Assembly (NCBI GenBank): GCA_030147905.1
Contig: JASBUM010000001.1
Span: 1 to 5,793, forward strand
DNA: 5,793 nucleotides
From: Acidimangrovimonas sp.
GTDB taxonomy: Bacteria; Pseudomonadota; Alphaproteobacteria; Rhodobacterales; Rhodobacteraceae
Direction of reading: 5' to 3'
The notes beneath the pieces were generated by a model that was not told the origin of the DNA, searched no databases, and saw nothing but the letters and a program-made list of their open reading frames with translations. Made by a program: the position numbers and the translations under genes. Below, piece after piece: positions 1-5,793 of this stretch (position 1 is its first letter; the number at the start of each line of letters is the position of its first letter).

Positions 1-2359
1 CGCGCGCCTGCTCGTCGAGGGCGCGCGGCAGATCGCCTTGACGCAGGGCCTGCTCGGCCTGGTCCATCGCCCGCCGCGCCTGGTCCAGCGCCTGCCGCCC
101 GGCGCGCCCCATGGGCGTATCGCCACCCGGAAGCGCCTGCTGCCGGAGCTGTCCCAGCCCGTCACGCAACGCGCGCTGCCGATCGGCGAGCGCACCGGCC
201 TGCGGCTGACCGCCCGCGGGGCCGCGTGCCCCCTGCCCCGCCTGGCCCTGCCCCTGCTGGCCCTGCCCCGCCTGGCCCTGCCCCTGCTGGCCCTGCCCCG
301 GCTGGCCCTGCGGCGGGCGCGCCTGCTGTCCCGGCGCGCCGGGCGCCGGTGGGTTCTGCATCGCGCCGCCCTGACCTCCGCCGCCCTGCCCGCCCGGCAT
401 CCCCTGGCCGCCCGGCATCCCCTGCCCGAACCGGCGCTGGAAGTCCTGGAACGCCTGATCCGAAAGACGCTGCTGATCGCGCAGCGTGCGGCTCAGCCCC
501 TGCATCGCCTGTCCGCCCGGCAGTTGCATGCCGCCCGGACCCTGCGCGACCTGCATGTTCTCGGCCATCTGCCGCAGCCGGTCCAGAAGCTGACGTGCCT
601 CGGCCGTGCGGCCCTCGCGCATGAGCTGCTGCAACCGGTCGAGAAGCTGCTGCATGCGGTCGGCCGTGATGATCTGCTGCTGGCCGCTCTGGGCCTGCCG
701 GCGTCCGGGCTGGTTCTTCTGCTGCTCCGCCAGCCTTGCGATGTAATTCTTCAGCGCATCCTGATACTGCTGCATCAACCGCGCGATCTCGTCGGCGCTG
801 GCGCCACGCCGGATCGCTTCGGACAGCTTGTTCTCCATCTCCTTCAGCCGCGCCAGCGCGTCGGAAAGATTGCCGTCCTCGAGCCGTACCGCGACCTTCC
901 ACAGATCGGCCGCGATCCGGTCCCGGGCGGCGGGGTCGAACCCCTTGGCGATGTCGCGATCAAGCTGGCGGATGATGAAACGAAGCTGCAGATAGGCGCC
1001 CTGGTCGCGGATGAACCCCTGCGGCTGCCAGGTGATGGCGCGCAGGATCTCGGCGGTGCGCGTCGCGTTGGCGCGCGACCACAGCAGATCGCGCCGCATC
1101 TCGATCACCGCCGCCGCCATCGGATCGAAGAAGCGCCGCCCCGGCAGAATCACGCCGCGCAGGCGCGTGACCCCGGTCTGGCCCGCCCCATCCCGCACGC
1201 TGATCGTGATGTCCACGGGCAGATTGGCCCACGCGTTTTGCGACAGATCCTCGCTCAACACGCCCTTGAAGTCGCTGCGCGAGCCGTTGATCGGCATCGG
1301 CAGGTCAAGCACGATCGGCTTGCGCGGCTCGGGCACCGGGCGCAAGCCGTATCGGCGCGTGACGGCGCCGAGATCCAGCCGGATGACGGCCTTGCCGGAG
1401 GTGACACCGTAATCGTCCCTGGCCCTGAACGGCAGGCGCATCTTGCCGCTTGCAAGCCGCACAAGCGGCCCCGTGACCGCCACCTGCGGGGGCTGGTCGG
1501 GCCGGATCTGCATCTGCCAGGAACGTCCGCCCGCACCCTTGACCGAGAGCGTTCCCGCGTGGCGCGCGACGAAGCTGACCTCGCCGCCCTTGACCGCATC
1601 CGCGGCGTCCTTGCTGCCCGAGACGGTCTCGCGCACGCGCAACGCGCCCTCATGCCCGTAAAGGCGCAAGGTGACCTTGCTTCCAGCCGGAACGGTAAGC
1701 CGCTTGTCGGGGATGTCGTTGAGATAGAGCGCGGGTTTGCCGGTATAGGCGGGGGGCTGGATCCAGCCCTCCCACGACGGTCCGGCGGCAGCGGCCACCC
1801 GACCCGCGGGGGCAAGCCCGATCAACCCCGCTATCCGCCCAGGCGCGCCGAAGCCCACCGCGAGAACCAGCGCGAGAAGGGCGGCATAGCGCAGGGCGAA
1901 GGGATCGCGCGTGGCAAGCCGAACATCGGGCGCGACCGCCCGCGCATCGCCGACCCGCGCCGCCATCCGCGCCAGATGCGCCCGCCAGACCGCCGTCGAC
2001 TGCCTGTCCGCAGCCCCCAGCGTCAGCCGGTCGGCCAGCGCCGCCAGCGGCCGGTCGGGCAGGCTGTGGTCAAGCCGTGCCACCGCCTCGGCGCGGCGCG
2101 GCGCGCGAAATTCCCGCACCCCCCGCAGCAGGGCCCAAAGCGCACCCGCGGCCCAGGCGACGAGTACCGTCCAGGCGATCTCTATCGAAGCATCGTCGAA
2201 GAAACCGAAGGCCGCCAGCGCCACAAGCACGAAGGCGAAGCTCCACAACGGCCAGAAGGCGCGCGCGATCCGCTCCACCCACAGTCCCGCAAGCGTAAGC
2301 CGCACCGGCCAGCGGATCCGGCGTTCGATCTCGGCGGGAATTTCGTCAGGCTCGTGCAT
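1..2359 (-). CDS. TIGR02302 / DUF4175-family membrane protein, 3' end missing
   Basis: This gene of unknown function runs off the left edge; 786 codons are visible and read open throughout. From the N-terminus it shows a short basic cytoplasmic stretch, hydrophobic segments near residues 35-54, 57-78 and 154-174, then a probably periplasmic part. That part starts with a beta-rich region carrying WEGWIQPPAYTG (about residues 195-206), typical of DUF4175 proteins. From about residue 430 it becomes helical and Gln-rich, followed by a Gly/Gln/Pro low-complexity tract (about 640-715) and another helical stretch at the cut. Family members, as I recall, are about 850 residues, confined to alphaproteobacteria, with 2-3 N-terminal membrane helices and Gln/Gly-rich tails, so some tens of residues are probably missing. 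The ATG at 2359 has a strong Shine-Dalgarno and follows lysA by 30 bp, suggesting cotranscription. Family assignment is firm; no biochemical role is known to me. Confidence 0.93.
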   Translation of the reverse strand, partial: MHEPDEIPAEIERRIRWPVRLTLAGLWVERIARAFWPLWSFAFVLVALAAFGFFDDASIEIAWTVLVAWAAGALWALLRGVREFRAPRRAEAVARLDHSLPDRPLAALADRLTLGAADRQSTAVWRAHLARMAARVGDARAVAPDVRLATRDPFALRYAALLALVLAVGFGAPGRIAGLIGLAPAGRVAAAAGPSWEGWIQPPAYTGKPALYLNDIPDKRLTVPAGSKVTLRLYGHEGALRVRETVSGSKDAADAVKGGEVSFVARHAGTLSVKGAGGRSWQMQIRPDQPPQVAVTGPLVRLASGKMRLPFRARDDYGVTSGKAVIRLDLGAVTRRYGLRPVPEPRKPIVLDLPMPINGSRSDFKGVLSEDLSQNAWANLPVDITISVRDGAGQTGVTRLRGVILPGRRFFDPMAAAVIEMRRDLLWSRANATRTAEILRAITWQPQGFIRDQGAYLQLRFIIRQLDRDIAKGFDPAARDRIAADLWKVAVRLEDGNLSDALARLKEMENKLSEAIRRGASADEIARLMQQYQDALKNYIARLAEQQKNQPGRRQAQSGQQQIITADRMQQLLDRLQQLMREGRTAEARQLLDRLRQMAENMQVAQGPGGMQLPGGQAMQGLSRTLRDQQRLSDQAFQDFQRRFGQGMPGGQGMPGGQGGGGQGGAMQNPPAPGAPGQQARPPQGQPGQGQQGQGQAGQGQQGQGQAGQGARGPAGGQPQAGALADRQRALRDGLGQLRQQALPGGDTPMGRAGRQALDQARRAMDQAEQALRQGDLPRALDEQAR
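231..310. repeat. 30-bp tandem repeat encoding Gly-Gln decapeptides
   Basis: Two identical 30-bp units occupy 231-260 and 261-290. A third, partial unit at 291-310 differs at one base (301). The repeat lies inside the TIGR02302-family gene and is a multiple of three. On the minus strand it encodes a reiterated decapeptide of the form AGQGQQGQGQ within the low-complexity tract. Copy number could change by slippage without breaking the frame. Confidence 0.9.
390..424. repeat. 18-bp period repeat encoding GMPGGQ twice
   Basis: Two identical 17-bp stretches at 390-406 and 408-424 have a period of 18 bp. On the minus strand they encode GMPGGQ twice in a row at the start of the Gly/Gln/Pro-rich tract of the TIGR02302-family protein. 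This is a second in-frame repeat, separate from the 30-bp array about 80 bp away. Confidence 0.75.
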
Positions 2360-2362
2360 GCG

Positions 2363-2370
2363 CCCCTTCT
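2363..2370 (-). promoter_or_regulatory. Ribosome-binding site of the TIGR02302-family gene
   Basis: The minus strand reads AGAAGGGG, ending 3 nt before the ATG at 2359. It is a purine-rich match to the 16S anti-Shine-Dalgarno in the 30-bp gap after lysA. It supports this start codon and translation of the gene from an mRNA shared with lysA. Confidence 0.65.
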
Positions 2371-2389
2371 ACCCCGCCGGTCCTGCCGG

Positions 2390-3655
2390 CTAGAGCCACT
2401 CGGGTATCCGCTCGCGAGCGATCATCTCCTCGATGCTCGGCCGCGGACGGATGACCGAATATTGATTGTCCTTGACCAGCACCTCGGGCACCAGTGGACG
2501 GCTATTATACTCCGAAGCCATCACCGCGCCATAGGCACCTGCGGATCGGAAGGCGACCAGATCGCCGGCCCCGAGCACCGGCAGGACGCGCCCGCGCGCG
2601 AAGGTGTCGCCGGTCTCGCAGACCGGTCCGACCACGTCATAGACCGCGCCCTCGGCCCCCGGCGCGGGTTCGGCAAGGGGGATGATGTCGTGGTGGGCGT
2701 CATACATCGACGGCCGCACAAGGTCGTTCATGGCCGCATCCAGGATCAGGAAATCCCTGTCTTCGCCGGATTTGGCATAGATCACGCGACTGACCAGCAC
2801 CCCGGCATTGCCCGCAATCAGCCGGCCCGGCTCGATCTCGATCTCGCAGTCGAGATCGCCCAGCACCCGCTTGACCATGGCGCCGTATTCGACCGGCAGG
2901 GGCAGCACGGCATTGTCGCGCCGATACGGAATGCCCAGCCCGCCCCCCAGATCGAGCCGCGCGATCGCGTGGCCGTCGGCGCGCAATTGCCGGGTCAGCT
3001 CGGCGATCTTGGCGAAAGCCTGCTCAAAAGGGTCCAGCTCCACCAGCTGGCTGCCGATATGGACGTCGACGCCCACCACGCGCAGCCCCGGCAGGGAGGC
3101 CGCGCGCGCGTAGATCGCGGGCGCGCGGCGGATCGGTATGCCGAACTTGTTCCGGCTCAGCCCGGTGGCGATCTTGGGATGGGTGCGCGCATCGACATCG
3201 GGGTTCACACGCAGGGCGACCGGCGCCTCGCGACCCAGGGAGACGGCCACCTCGGCCAGTGCCTCAAGTTCCGGCTCGCTCTCGACGTTGAACTGGCGGA
3301 TACCCCCCTCGAGGACCGCGCGCATTTCCTCGCGCGTCTTGCCGACGCCCGAGAACACGATCCGCTCGCCGGGGACGCCGGCGGCCCGCGCGCGGCGATA
3401 CTCGCCGAGCGAGACCACATCCATACCGGCGCCGAGCGCACCCAGATGGCGCAGGACCGCGATGTTCGACAATGCCTTGACCGCAAAGCACACCAGATGC
3501 GGCAGGGGCGACAGCGCCTCGGCAAACAGGTGGTAGTGGCGGCTCAGCGTCGCGGTGGAATAGCAGTAGAACGGTGTGCCGACGGCTTGCGCGATCCGCG
3601 CAAGCGGCACATCCTCGGCATGCAGTTGCCCCTGACGGTACAGAAAATGGTCCAT
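2390..3655 (-). CDS. lysA: Diaminopimelate decarboxylase (LysA)
   Basis: This cytoplasmic PLP enzyme of the alanine racemase-like fold (type III) converts meso-diaminopimelate to L-lysine and CO2, the last step of the DAP pathway. The family signatures are all present: the PLP lysine K60 in CFAVKA, HIGSQ at 199-203, the phosphate-binding GGGLG at 237-241, EPGR at 275-278, CETGD at 346-350 with the active-site Cys contributed to the partner subunit, and AGAYG followed by YNSRP near 372-387. The length of 421 residues is normal. I chose the ATG at 3655 because the protein then begins MDHFLYR, as in related LysA proteins, and AAGAG lies 7 nt upstream. An in-frame TTG at 3685 would add ten residues but has no ribosome-binding site. 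Downstream, the TIGR02302-family gene starts 30 bp after the stop. The substrate is assigned by similarity, but the set of motifs leaves little doubt. Confidence 0.97.
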   Translation of the reverse strand: MDHFLYRQGQLHAEDVPLARIAQAVGTPFYCYSTATLSRHYHLFAEALSPLPHLVCFAVKALSNIAVLRHLGALGAGMDVVSLGEYRRARAAGVPGERIVFSGVGKTREEMRAVLEGGIRQFNVESEPELEALAEVAVSLGREAPVALRVNPDVDARTHPKIATGLSRNKFGIPIRRAPAIYARAASLPGLRVVGVDVHIGSQLVELDPFEQAFAKIAELTRQLRADGHAIARLDLGGGLGIPYRRDNAVLPLPVEYGAMVKRVLGDLDCEIEIEPGRLIAGNAGVLVSRVIYAKSGEDRDFLILDAAMNDLVRPSMYDAHHDIIPLAEPAPGAEGAVYDVVGPVCETGDTFARGRVLPVLGAGDLVAFRSAGAYGAVMASEYNSRPLVPEVLVKDNQYSVIRPRPSIEEMIARERIPEWL

Positions 3656-3693
3656 GCCCAGGCTCTTAGCAGAAGGCGAAGCCAATGCAATTG

Positions 3694-3699
3694 ATTATG
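3694..3699 (-). promoter_or_regulatory. Possible -10 element ahead of lysA
   Basis: An AT-rich island at about 3683-3699 stands out in an otherwise very GC-rich stretch. On the minus strand it carries CATAAT, five of six matches to the sigma70 -10 consensus. Transcription would start near 3687, leaving a leader of about 30 nt before the lysA ATG. I find no convincing -35 hexamer 16-18 bp upstream, so this is a weak call. It is supported mainly by its position after a candidate terminator. Confidence 0.3.
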
Positions 3700-3754
3700 C
3701 CGCGCGCCTTCCGCATGCCCTGACCCGCAGGAGCGGGCGGCAGCGCAGGCGGGC

Positions 3755-3780
3755 AAACACCCACCCGCGCGACGGGCGGG
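3755..3780 (-). terminator. Candidate intrinsic terminator after the ATP-grasp gene
   Basis: On the minus strand an 8-bp stem pairs CCCGCCCG with CGGGTGGG (seven G-C pairs and one G-U) around the loop TCGCG. It is followed by TGTTTG, a short, imperfect T-rich tail. The stem begins 20 nt past the ATP-grasp stop codon. Position and stability fit a rho-independent terminator; the poor T-tract means it may only attenuate. Confidence 0.5.
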
Positions 3781-3800
3781 AAGCCATCCCCGGCCGCGGG

Positions 3801-5087
3801 TCAGCCGCCTTGCGCGAAATAGGCATGGCGCGCCTCGCGCGCGGATTGCAGCCGGGCGTTGCGCGCCTCGATCCGCGCGATGACGGCGCGGAACTCGGCA
3901 TTGAGAAAGCCGCGCCCGGTGGCGAACTGGTACAGCGTGTGCGACGGGTTCTCGTTGCATTCCACCACCAGCGGGCCATCGGCGCCAAGCGCGATGTCGA
4001 ACCCGAGAATGCCATTCACCGGAAACTGCGCATGCGCCCGCAGCGCCAGATCGCGCGCCGCCTGCCATTGCGGCAGCGCGTAGCCGCGCAATTCCGCCCC
4101 GGTGGCCGGATGCAGGTCGAGCCATGCGCTGTCGGGCCCCGTGCCGCGCCGCGCCGAGCCGACGGTTCCGGTCCCGACATCGACCGGAGCGATCAGGCTG
4201 CCCGCCTGCCAGAAATTGTCCGAATGGGCCTGCGGCGCCGGCATTTTCCACAACGCATACAGAAGTTCCGGGCGATCTTCGGCGATGACGGTGACCATCC
4301 GCAGCGTGGCCACGGCCGGCCCCACCCGCGCCGTGACCTGGGGATCCTGGGCCACGACCTGCTGGAAGAGATAGCCCGAGGGATGATCCTTCGCGATCTG
4401 CGCCGCCACTTCCTGCGTCCCGACCTGCCGACCGTCGCCCAGGGTCAGCGTCGCTCCGTCGGCGGACCGCGCCGCGATCAGAACCGATCCGAGCGCACGC
4501 AGACTGTATAGCGGCTTGCCGAACAGGGGCAGCCTGGCCTCGTGGCCCAGATAGCGCGCGATCGCATCGGCATCGGCAAGCGACGGGCGATTGCCCGCGT
4601 CGCGACCGGGCAGGTAGGCGGCGGCAAGGCGCGTCGTCGGCATGCCCAGCGCCTCGAGATACAGCGGATAGGCGAACTTGTCCGACAGGAAGCCGCGCAG
4701 ATGGGTCAGCATCGGCGGAGAGAGCCGCAGATTGAGCCGCGAAGACGCCGCATCGGACACGAAGGCGCGCTTGTCCTCGGGCGAAAGGTCGGGGCGGTAG
4801 AGCCCGAAGGCATAGTAGTCGGGCGCGCGCAGCCCCCGTTCACCGCCACGCAGGGCAAGGATCTCGCGGAATTGGCGGAAGGGGCCCACGCCGGCCTCCC
4901 GCGCGACGCGGGTGATCTGCTGCGCGACCGAAACCGCTGCGCCCCCGCTTGCCAGCAGCGGACCCGATGTCGATCCCACCGCCGCGGCGGCTGAAACTTC
5001 CGCTGCCGCTTTCTCCGCCGTGCCGGTTGCCGCCGCTTGCGGCAAGGATGCATCCTGCTGCTGCCTTGCGCCGTCCTGTCTGGTCAT
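3801..5087 (-). CDS. Sugar-transfer-associated ATP-grasp protein
   Basis: This 428-residue soluble protein resembles the ATPgrasp_ST family (PF14397 from memory), also named hexapeptide transferase family or alpha-L-glutamate ligase-related protein. ATP-grasp enzymes join a carboxylate to an amine or thiol using ATP; this subfamily's substrate is not established, and its members often lie near polysaccharide genes. Visible elements are the family-like entry region with DYYAFGLY (about 90-97), LFGKP with candidate ATP-binding K191, the GYLFQQVV strand (238-245), LRMVTVI (262-268), the HSDNFWQAGSLIAPVD block (288-303), and the metal-binding end with GFDIAL (D364) and VVECNENP (E376, N378, N380). 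Residues 1-53 are Ala/Gln-rich low complexity outside the domain. The ATG at 5087 is the first start in an open frame from 5156, but its ribosome-binding site is poor; the GTG at residue 38 is an alternative. It has gaps on both sides, unlike its neighbours. Family call strong, reaction unknown. Confidence 0.88.
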   Translation of the reverse strand: MTRQDGARQQQDASLPQAAATGTAEKAAAEVSAAAAVGSTSGPLLASGGAAVSVAQQITRVAREAGVGPFRQFREILALRGGERGLRAPDYYAFGLYRPDLSPEDKRAFVSDAASSRLNLRLSPPMLTHLRGFLSDKFAYPLYLEALGMPTTRLAAAYLPGRDAGNRPSLADADAIARYLGHEARLPLFGKPLYSLRALGSVLIAARSADGATLTLGDGRQVGTQEVAAQIAKDHPSGYLFQQVVAQDPQVTARVGPAVATLRMVTVIAEDRPELLYALWKMPAPQAHSDNFWQAGSLIAPVDVGTGTVGSARRGTGPDSAWLDLHPATGAELRGYALPQWQAARDLALRAHAQFPVNGILGFDIALGADGPLVVECNENPSHTLYQFATGRGFLNAEFRAVIARIEARNARLQSAREARHAYFAQGG

Positions 5088-5094
5088 CTCGATG

Positions 5095-5116
5095 CTGCCC
5101 GTATTTCTGCCCGTAT
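5095..5116. repeat. 10-bp direct repeat just upstream of the ATP-grasp start
   Basis: The sequence CTGCCCGTAT occurs at 5095-5104 and again at 5107-5116, a period of 12 bp. On the minus strand this is ATACGGGCAG twice, ending 7 nt before the ATG at 5087. It could be a regulator site in the leader or promoter of the ATP-grasp gene, or simply chance. No clear -35/-10 pair accompanies it. Confidence 0.55.
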
Positions 5117-5241
5117 CGTTATTCCCGCCGCCGTCGCGACCACACGGATCCTGGCCTCACCGATCGCGGCCTTGGGCTGGCCCGCCCGCGGGGTTGAAGC
5201 TGGTTCTAGCGCGCAAATGCGGCGGCATTCGGGCGCGTGGA

Positions 5242-5442
5242 TCAGAAGCTGTGTGCCACACCCATTTCGGCGCTGCCGCTCACCACCACGCCTGATTGCG
5301 CGGATGCGGAGGGACTTGCCGGTTTCACCTGATCGGGCGGGATCGGTGCCCCGCCGACGCCGCACCCTGCCAGCGCCAGCGCCAGCGCCGCGGCCAGCGC
5401 CCCGCGGCCGGCCCGCGCGGCGATTGCCCCCGCCCTTTTCAT
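5242..5442 (-). CDS. Small LptM/YifL-like lipoprotein
   Basis: This encodes a 66-residue lipoprotein precursor. The signal peptide has basic residues near the start (KR at 2-3, R10, R13), an Ala/Leu core and the lipobox LAGC, with lipidated Cys27; the mature part has only 40 residues. Mature residues begin [10 protein letters not shown], then a Pro/Ser/Ala linker and a [12 protein letters not shown] end. The start resembles the CGxKGPLYxPP motif of LptM (YifL), which in E. coli assists LptD/LptE maturation in the LPS transport machine. Small lipoproteins of this type commonly neighbour lysA in proteobacteria. This copy lacks the usual Lys and aromatic residue, so I leave the symbol blank. It overlaps the argH stop by ATGA and has GGGAG 8 nt upstream, so it is probably translationally coupled to argH. 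With Gly at +2 and no Asp, outer-membrane sorting is expected. Lipoprotein call strong; LptM function is inference. Confidence 0.87.
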   Translation of the reverse strand: MKRAGAIAARAGRGALAAALALALAGCGVGGAPIPPDQVKPASPSASAQSGVVVSGSAEMGVAHSF

Positions 5443-5793
5443 GCCAGCCGCTCCCGCCAGCGGGCGATCTGGGCGCGGACCTGATCGGGCGCGGTCCCGC
5501 CGTAGGACGTGCGGCTCGCCACCGAATTTTCGACCCCCAGCACGGACAACACGTCGTCGGTGATTGCGGAATGAACCCCCTGCATCGTCGTCAGATCGAG
5601 CGCGGCAAGATCGCATCCCGCCTCCTCGGCGCGGCGGACCAGCGTTCCGGTAACGTGATGGGCCTCGCGGAACGGCAGGCCCGCAACCCGCACCAGCCAG
5701 TCGGCCAGATCGGTCGCGGTGGAAAAGCCCGCCCCCGCCGCCTGCGCCAGTACGGCCCGATCAGCGGTGAGATCGCGCACCATGCCGGCCATG
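5439..5793 (-). CDS. argH: Argininosuccinate lyase (ArgH), C-terminal part
   Basis: Only the last 118 codons are present; the gene continues past the right edge, and the ATG at the boundary is an internal methionine. ArgH is a cytoplasmic homotetramer of the fumarase/aspartase superfamily that splits argininosuccinate into arginine and fumarate, ending arginine synthesis. The visible part is the helical C-terminal domain, recognised from [10 protein letters not shown], the characteristic [12 protein letters not shown], the [19 protein letters not shown] segment and the SYGGTAP ending. The signature SSxMPxKxNP loop and the catalytic residues lie outside the window. The stop TGA overlaps the lipoprotein ATG. 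Full-length enzymes have about 460 residues, so roughly three quarters are missing. No frameshift is visible in what remains. Confidence 0.96.
   Translation of the reverse strand, partial: MAGMVRDLTADRAVLAQAAGAGFSTATDLADWLVRVAGLPFREAHHVTGTLVRRAEEAGCDLAALDLTTMQGVHSAITDDVLSVLGVENSVASRTSYGGTAPDQVRAQIARWRERLA
5451..5455 (-). promoter_or_regulatory. Ribosome-binding site of the lipoprotein, inside argH
   Basis: GGGAG on the minus strand lies 8 nt before the ATG at 5442, within the last codons of argH. It decides the lipoprotein start over upstream in-frame codons and supports reinitiation across the ATGA overlap. Confidence 0.65.

Noticed and set aside
231..310. Possible CRISPR-like array of 30-bp units
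   Set aside because: The units are directly adjacent with no spacers and preserve an open reading frame, so this is a coding tandem repeat.
162..902. A 246-codon minus-strand open frame rich in Arg, Ala and Gly
   Set aside because: It overlaps the TIGR02302 coding sequence in another frame. Its repetitive composition is the out-of-frame reading of the GC-rich repeats.
2376..2390. Hairpin GCCGG-TCCTG-CCGGC after lysA
   Set aside because: The stem has only 5 bp and is followed on the minus strand by a purine-rich ribosome-binding region with no T-tract, so it is not a credible terminator.
3656..3685. Longer lysA starting at the TTG at 3685
   Set aside because: It has no ribosome-binding site and adds ten residues not expected in LysA; the ATG at 3655 has AAGAG at proper spacing and gives the usual N-terminus.
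38..3694. A 1218-codon open frame on the plus strand
   Set aside because: It is in the mirror register of both lysA and the TIGR02302 gene, which share one register. It stays open because those genes lack TTA, CTA and TCA codons. Its translation is Arg/Leu/Pro/His-rich and crosses two clear genes antisense.
3724..3737. Hairpin CCCGC-AGGA-GCGGG upstream of lysA
   Set aside because: It is a short stem without a T-tract, expected by chance in such GC-rich sequence; the hairpin at 3755-3780 is better placed.
3654..4511. A 285-codon plus-strand open frame
   Set aside because: It is the mirror frame of the ATP-grasp gene, with Arg-rich composition and no recognisable domain.
5216..5229. Inverted repeat AATGC-GGCG-GCATT after the lipoprotein gene
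   Set aside because: It is a 5-bp stem of mixed composition with no T run on the minus strand, too weak to call as a terminator.

Overview
The window looks like a chromosomal segment of a GC-rich alphaproteobacterium, most likely of the Rhodobacterales (Rhodobacter/Paracoccus/Rhodovulum-like). This rests on the very high GC by eye, the near absence of TTA, CTA and TCA codons, and an argH / small lipoprotein / lysA / TIGR02302-family gene order that I recall from that group. No search was run.

All five genes lie on the minus strand, so transcription runs from high to low coordinates. From right to left they are: the 3' end of argH (argininosuccinate lyase, cut by the right edge); a 66-residue lipoprotein that overlaps argH by ATGA and resembles the LptM/YifL type; a 428-residue sugar-transfer-associated ATP-grasp protein; lysA (diaminopimelate decarboxylase); and a long TIGR02302/DUF4175-type membrane protein cut by the left edge after 786 codons. 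The TIGR02302 gene fills bases 1 to 2359 and was confirmed by reading every codon: no stop interrupts it.

Spacing suggests three units. argH and the lipoprotein are translationally coupled. The ATP-grasp gene sits alone between a 154-bp gap upstream, which holds a 10-bp direct repeat next to its start codon, and a GC-rich hairpin with a short T-rich tail just after its stop. lysA then begins after an AT-rich island with a CATAAT hexamer, and the TIGR02302 gene follows lysA by 30 bp with a good ribosome-binding site. The two amino-acid genes finish arginine and lysine synthesis. The lipoprotein and the TIGR02302 protein are predicted envelope proteins, and the ATP-grasp protein looks like an insertion of different purpose in this housekeeping block.

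The long plus-strand open frames, including one of 1218 codons, are mirror frames of the real genes. I see no RNA gene, CRISPR array, insertion sequence or phage element. The most interesting points are the orphan ATP-grasp gene, the LptM-like lipoprotein, and the repeat-rich, functionally undescribed TIGR02302 protein.
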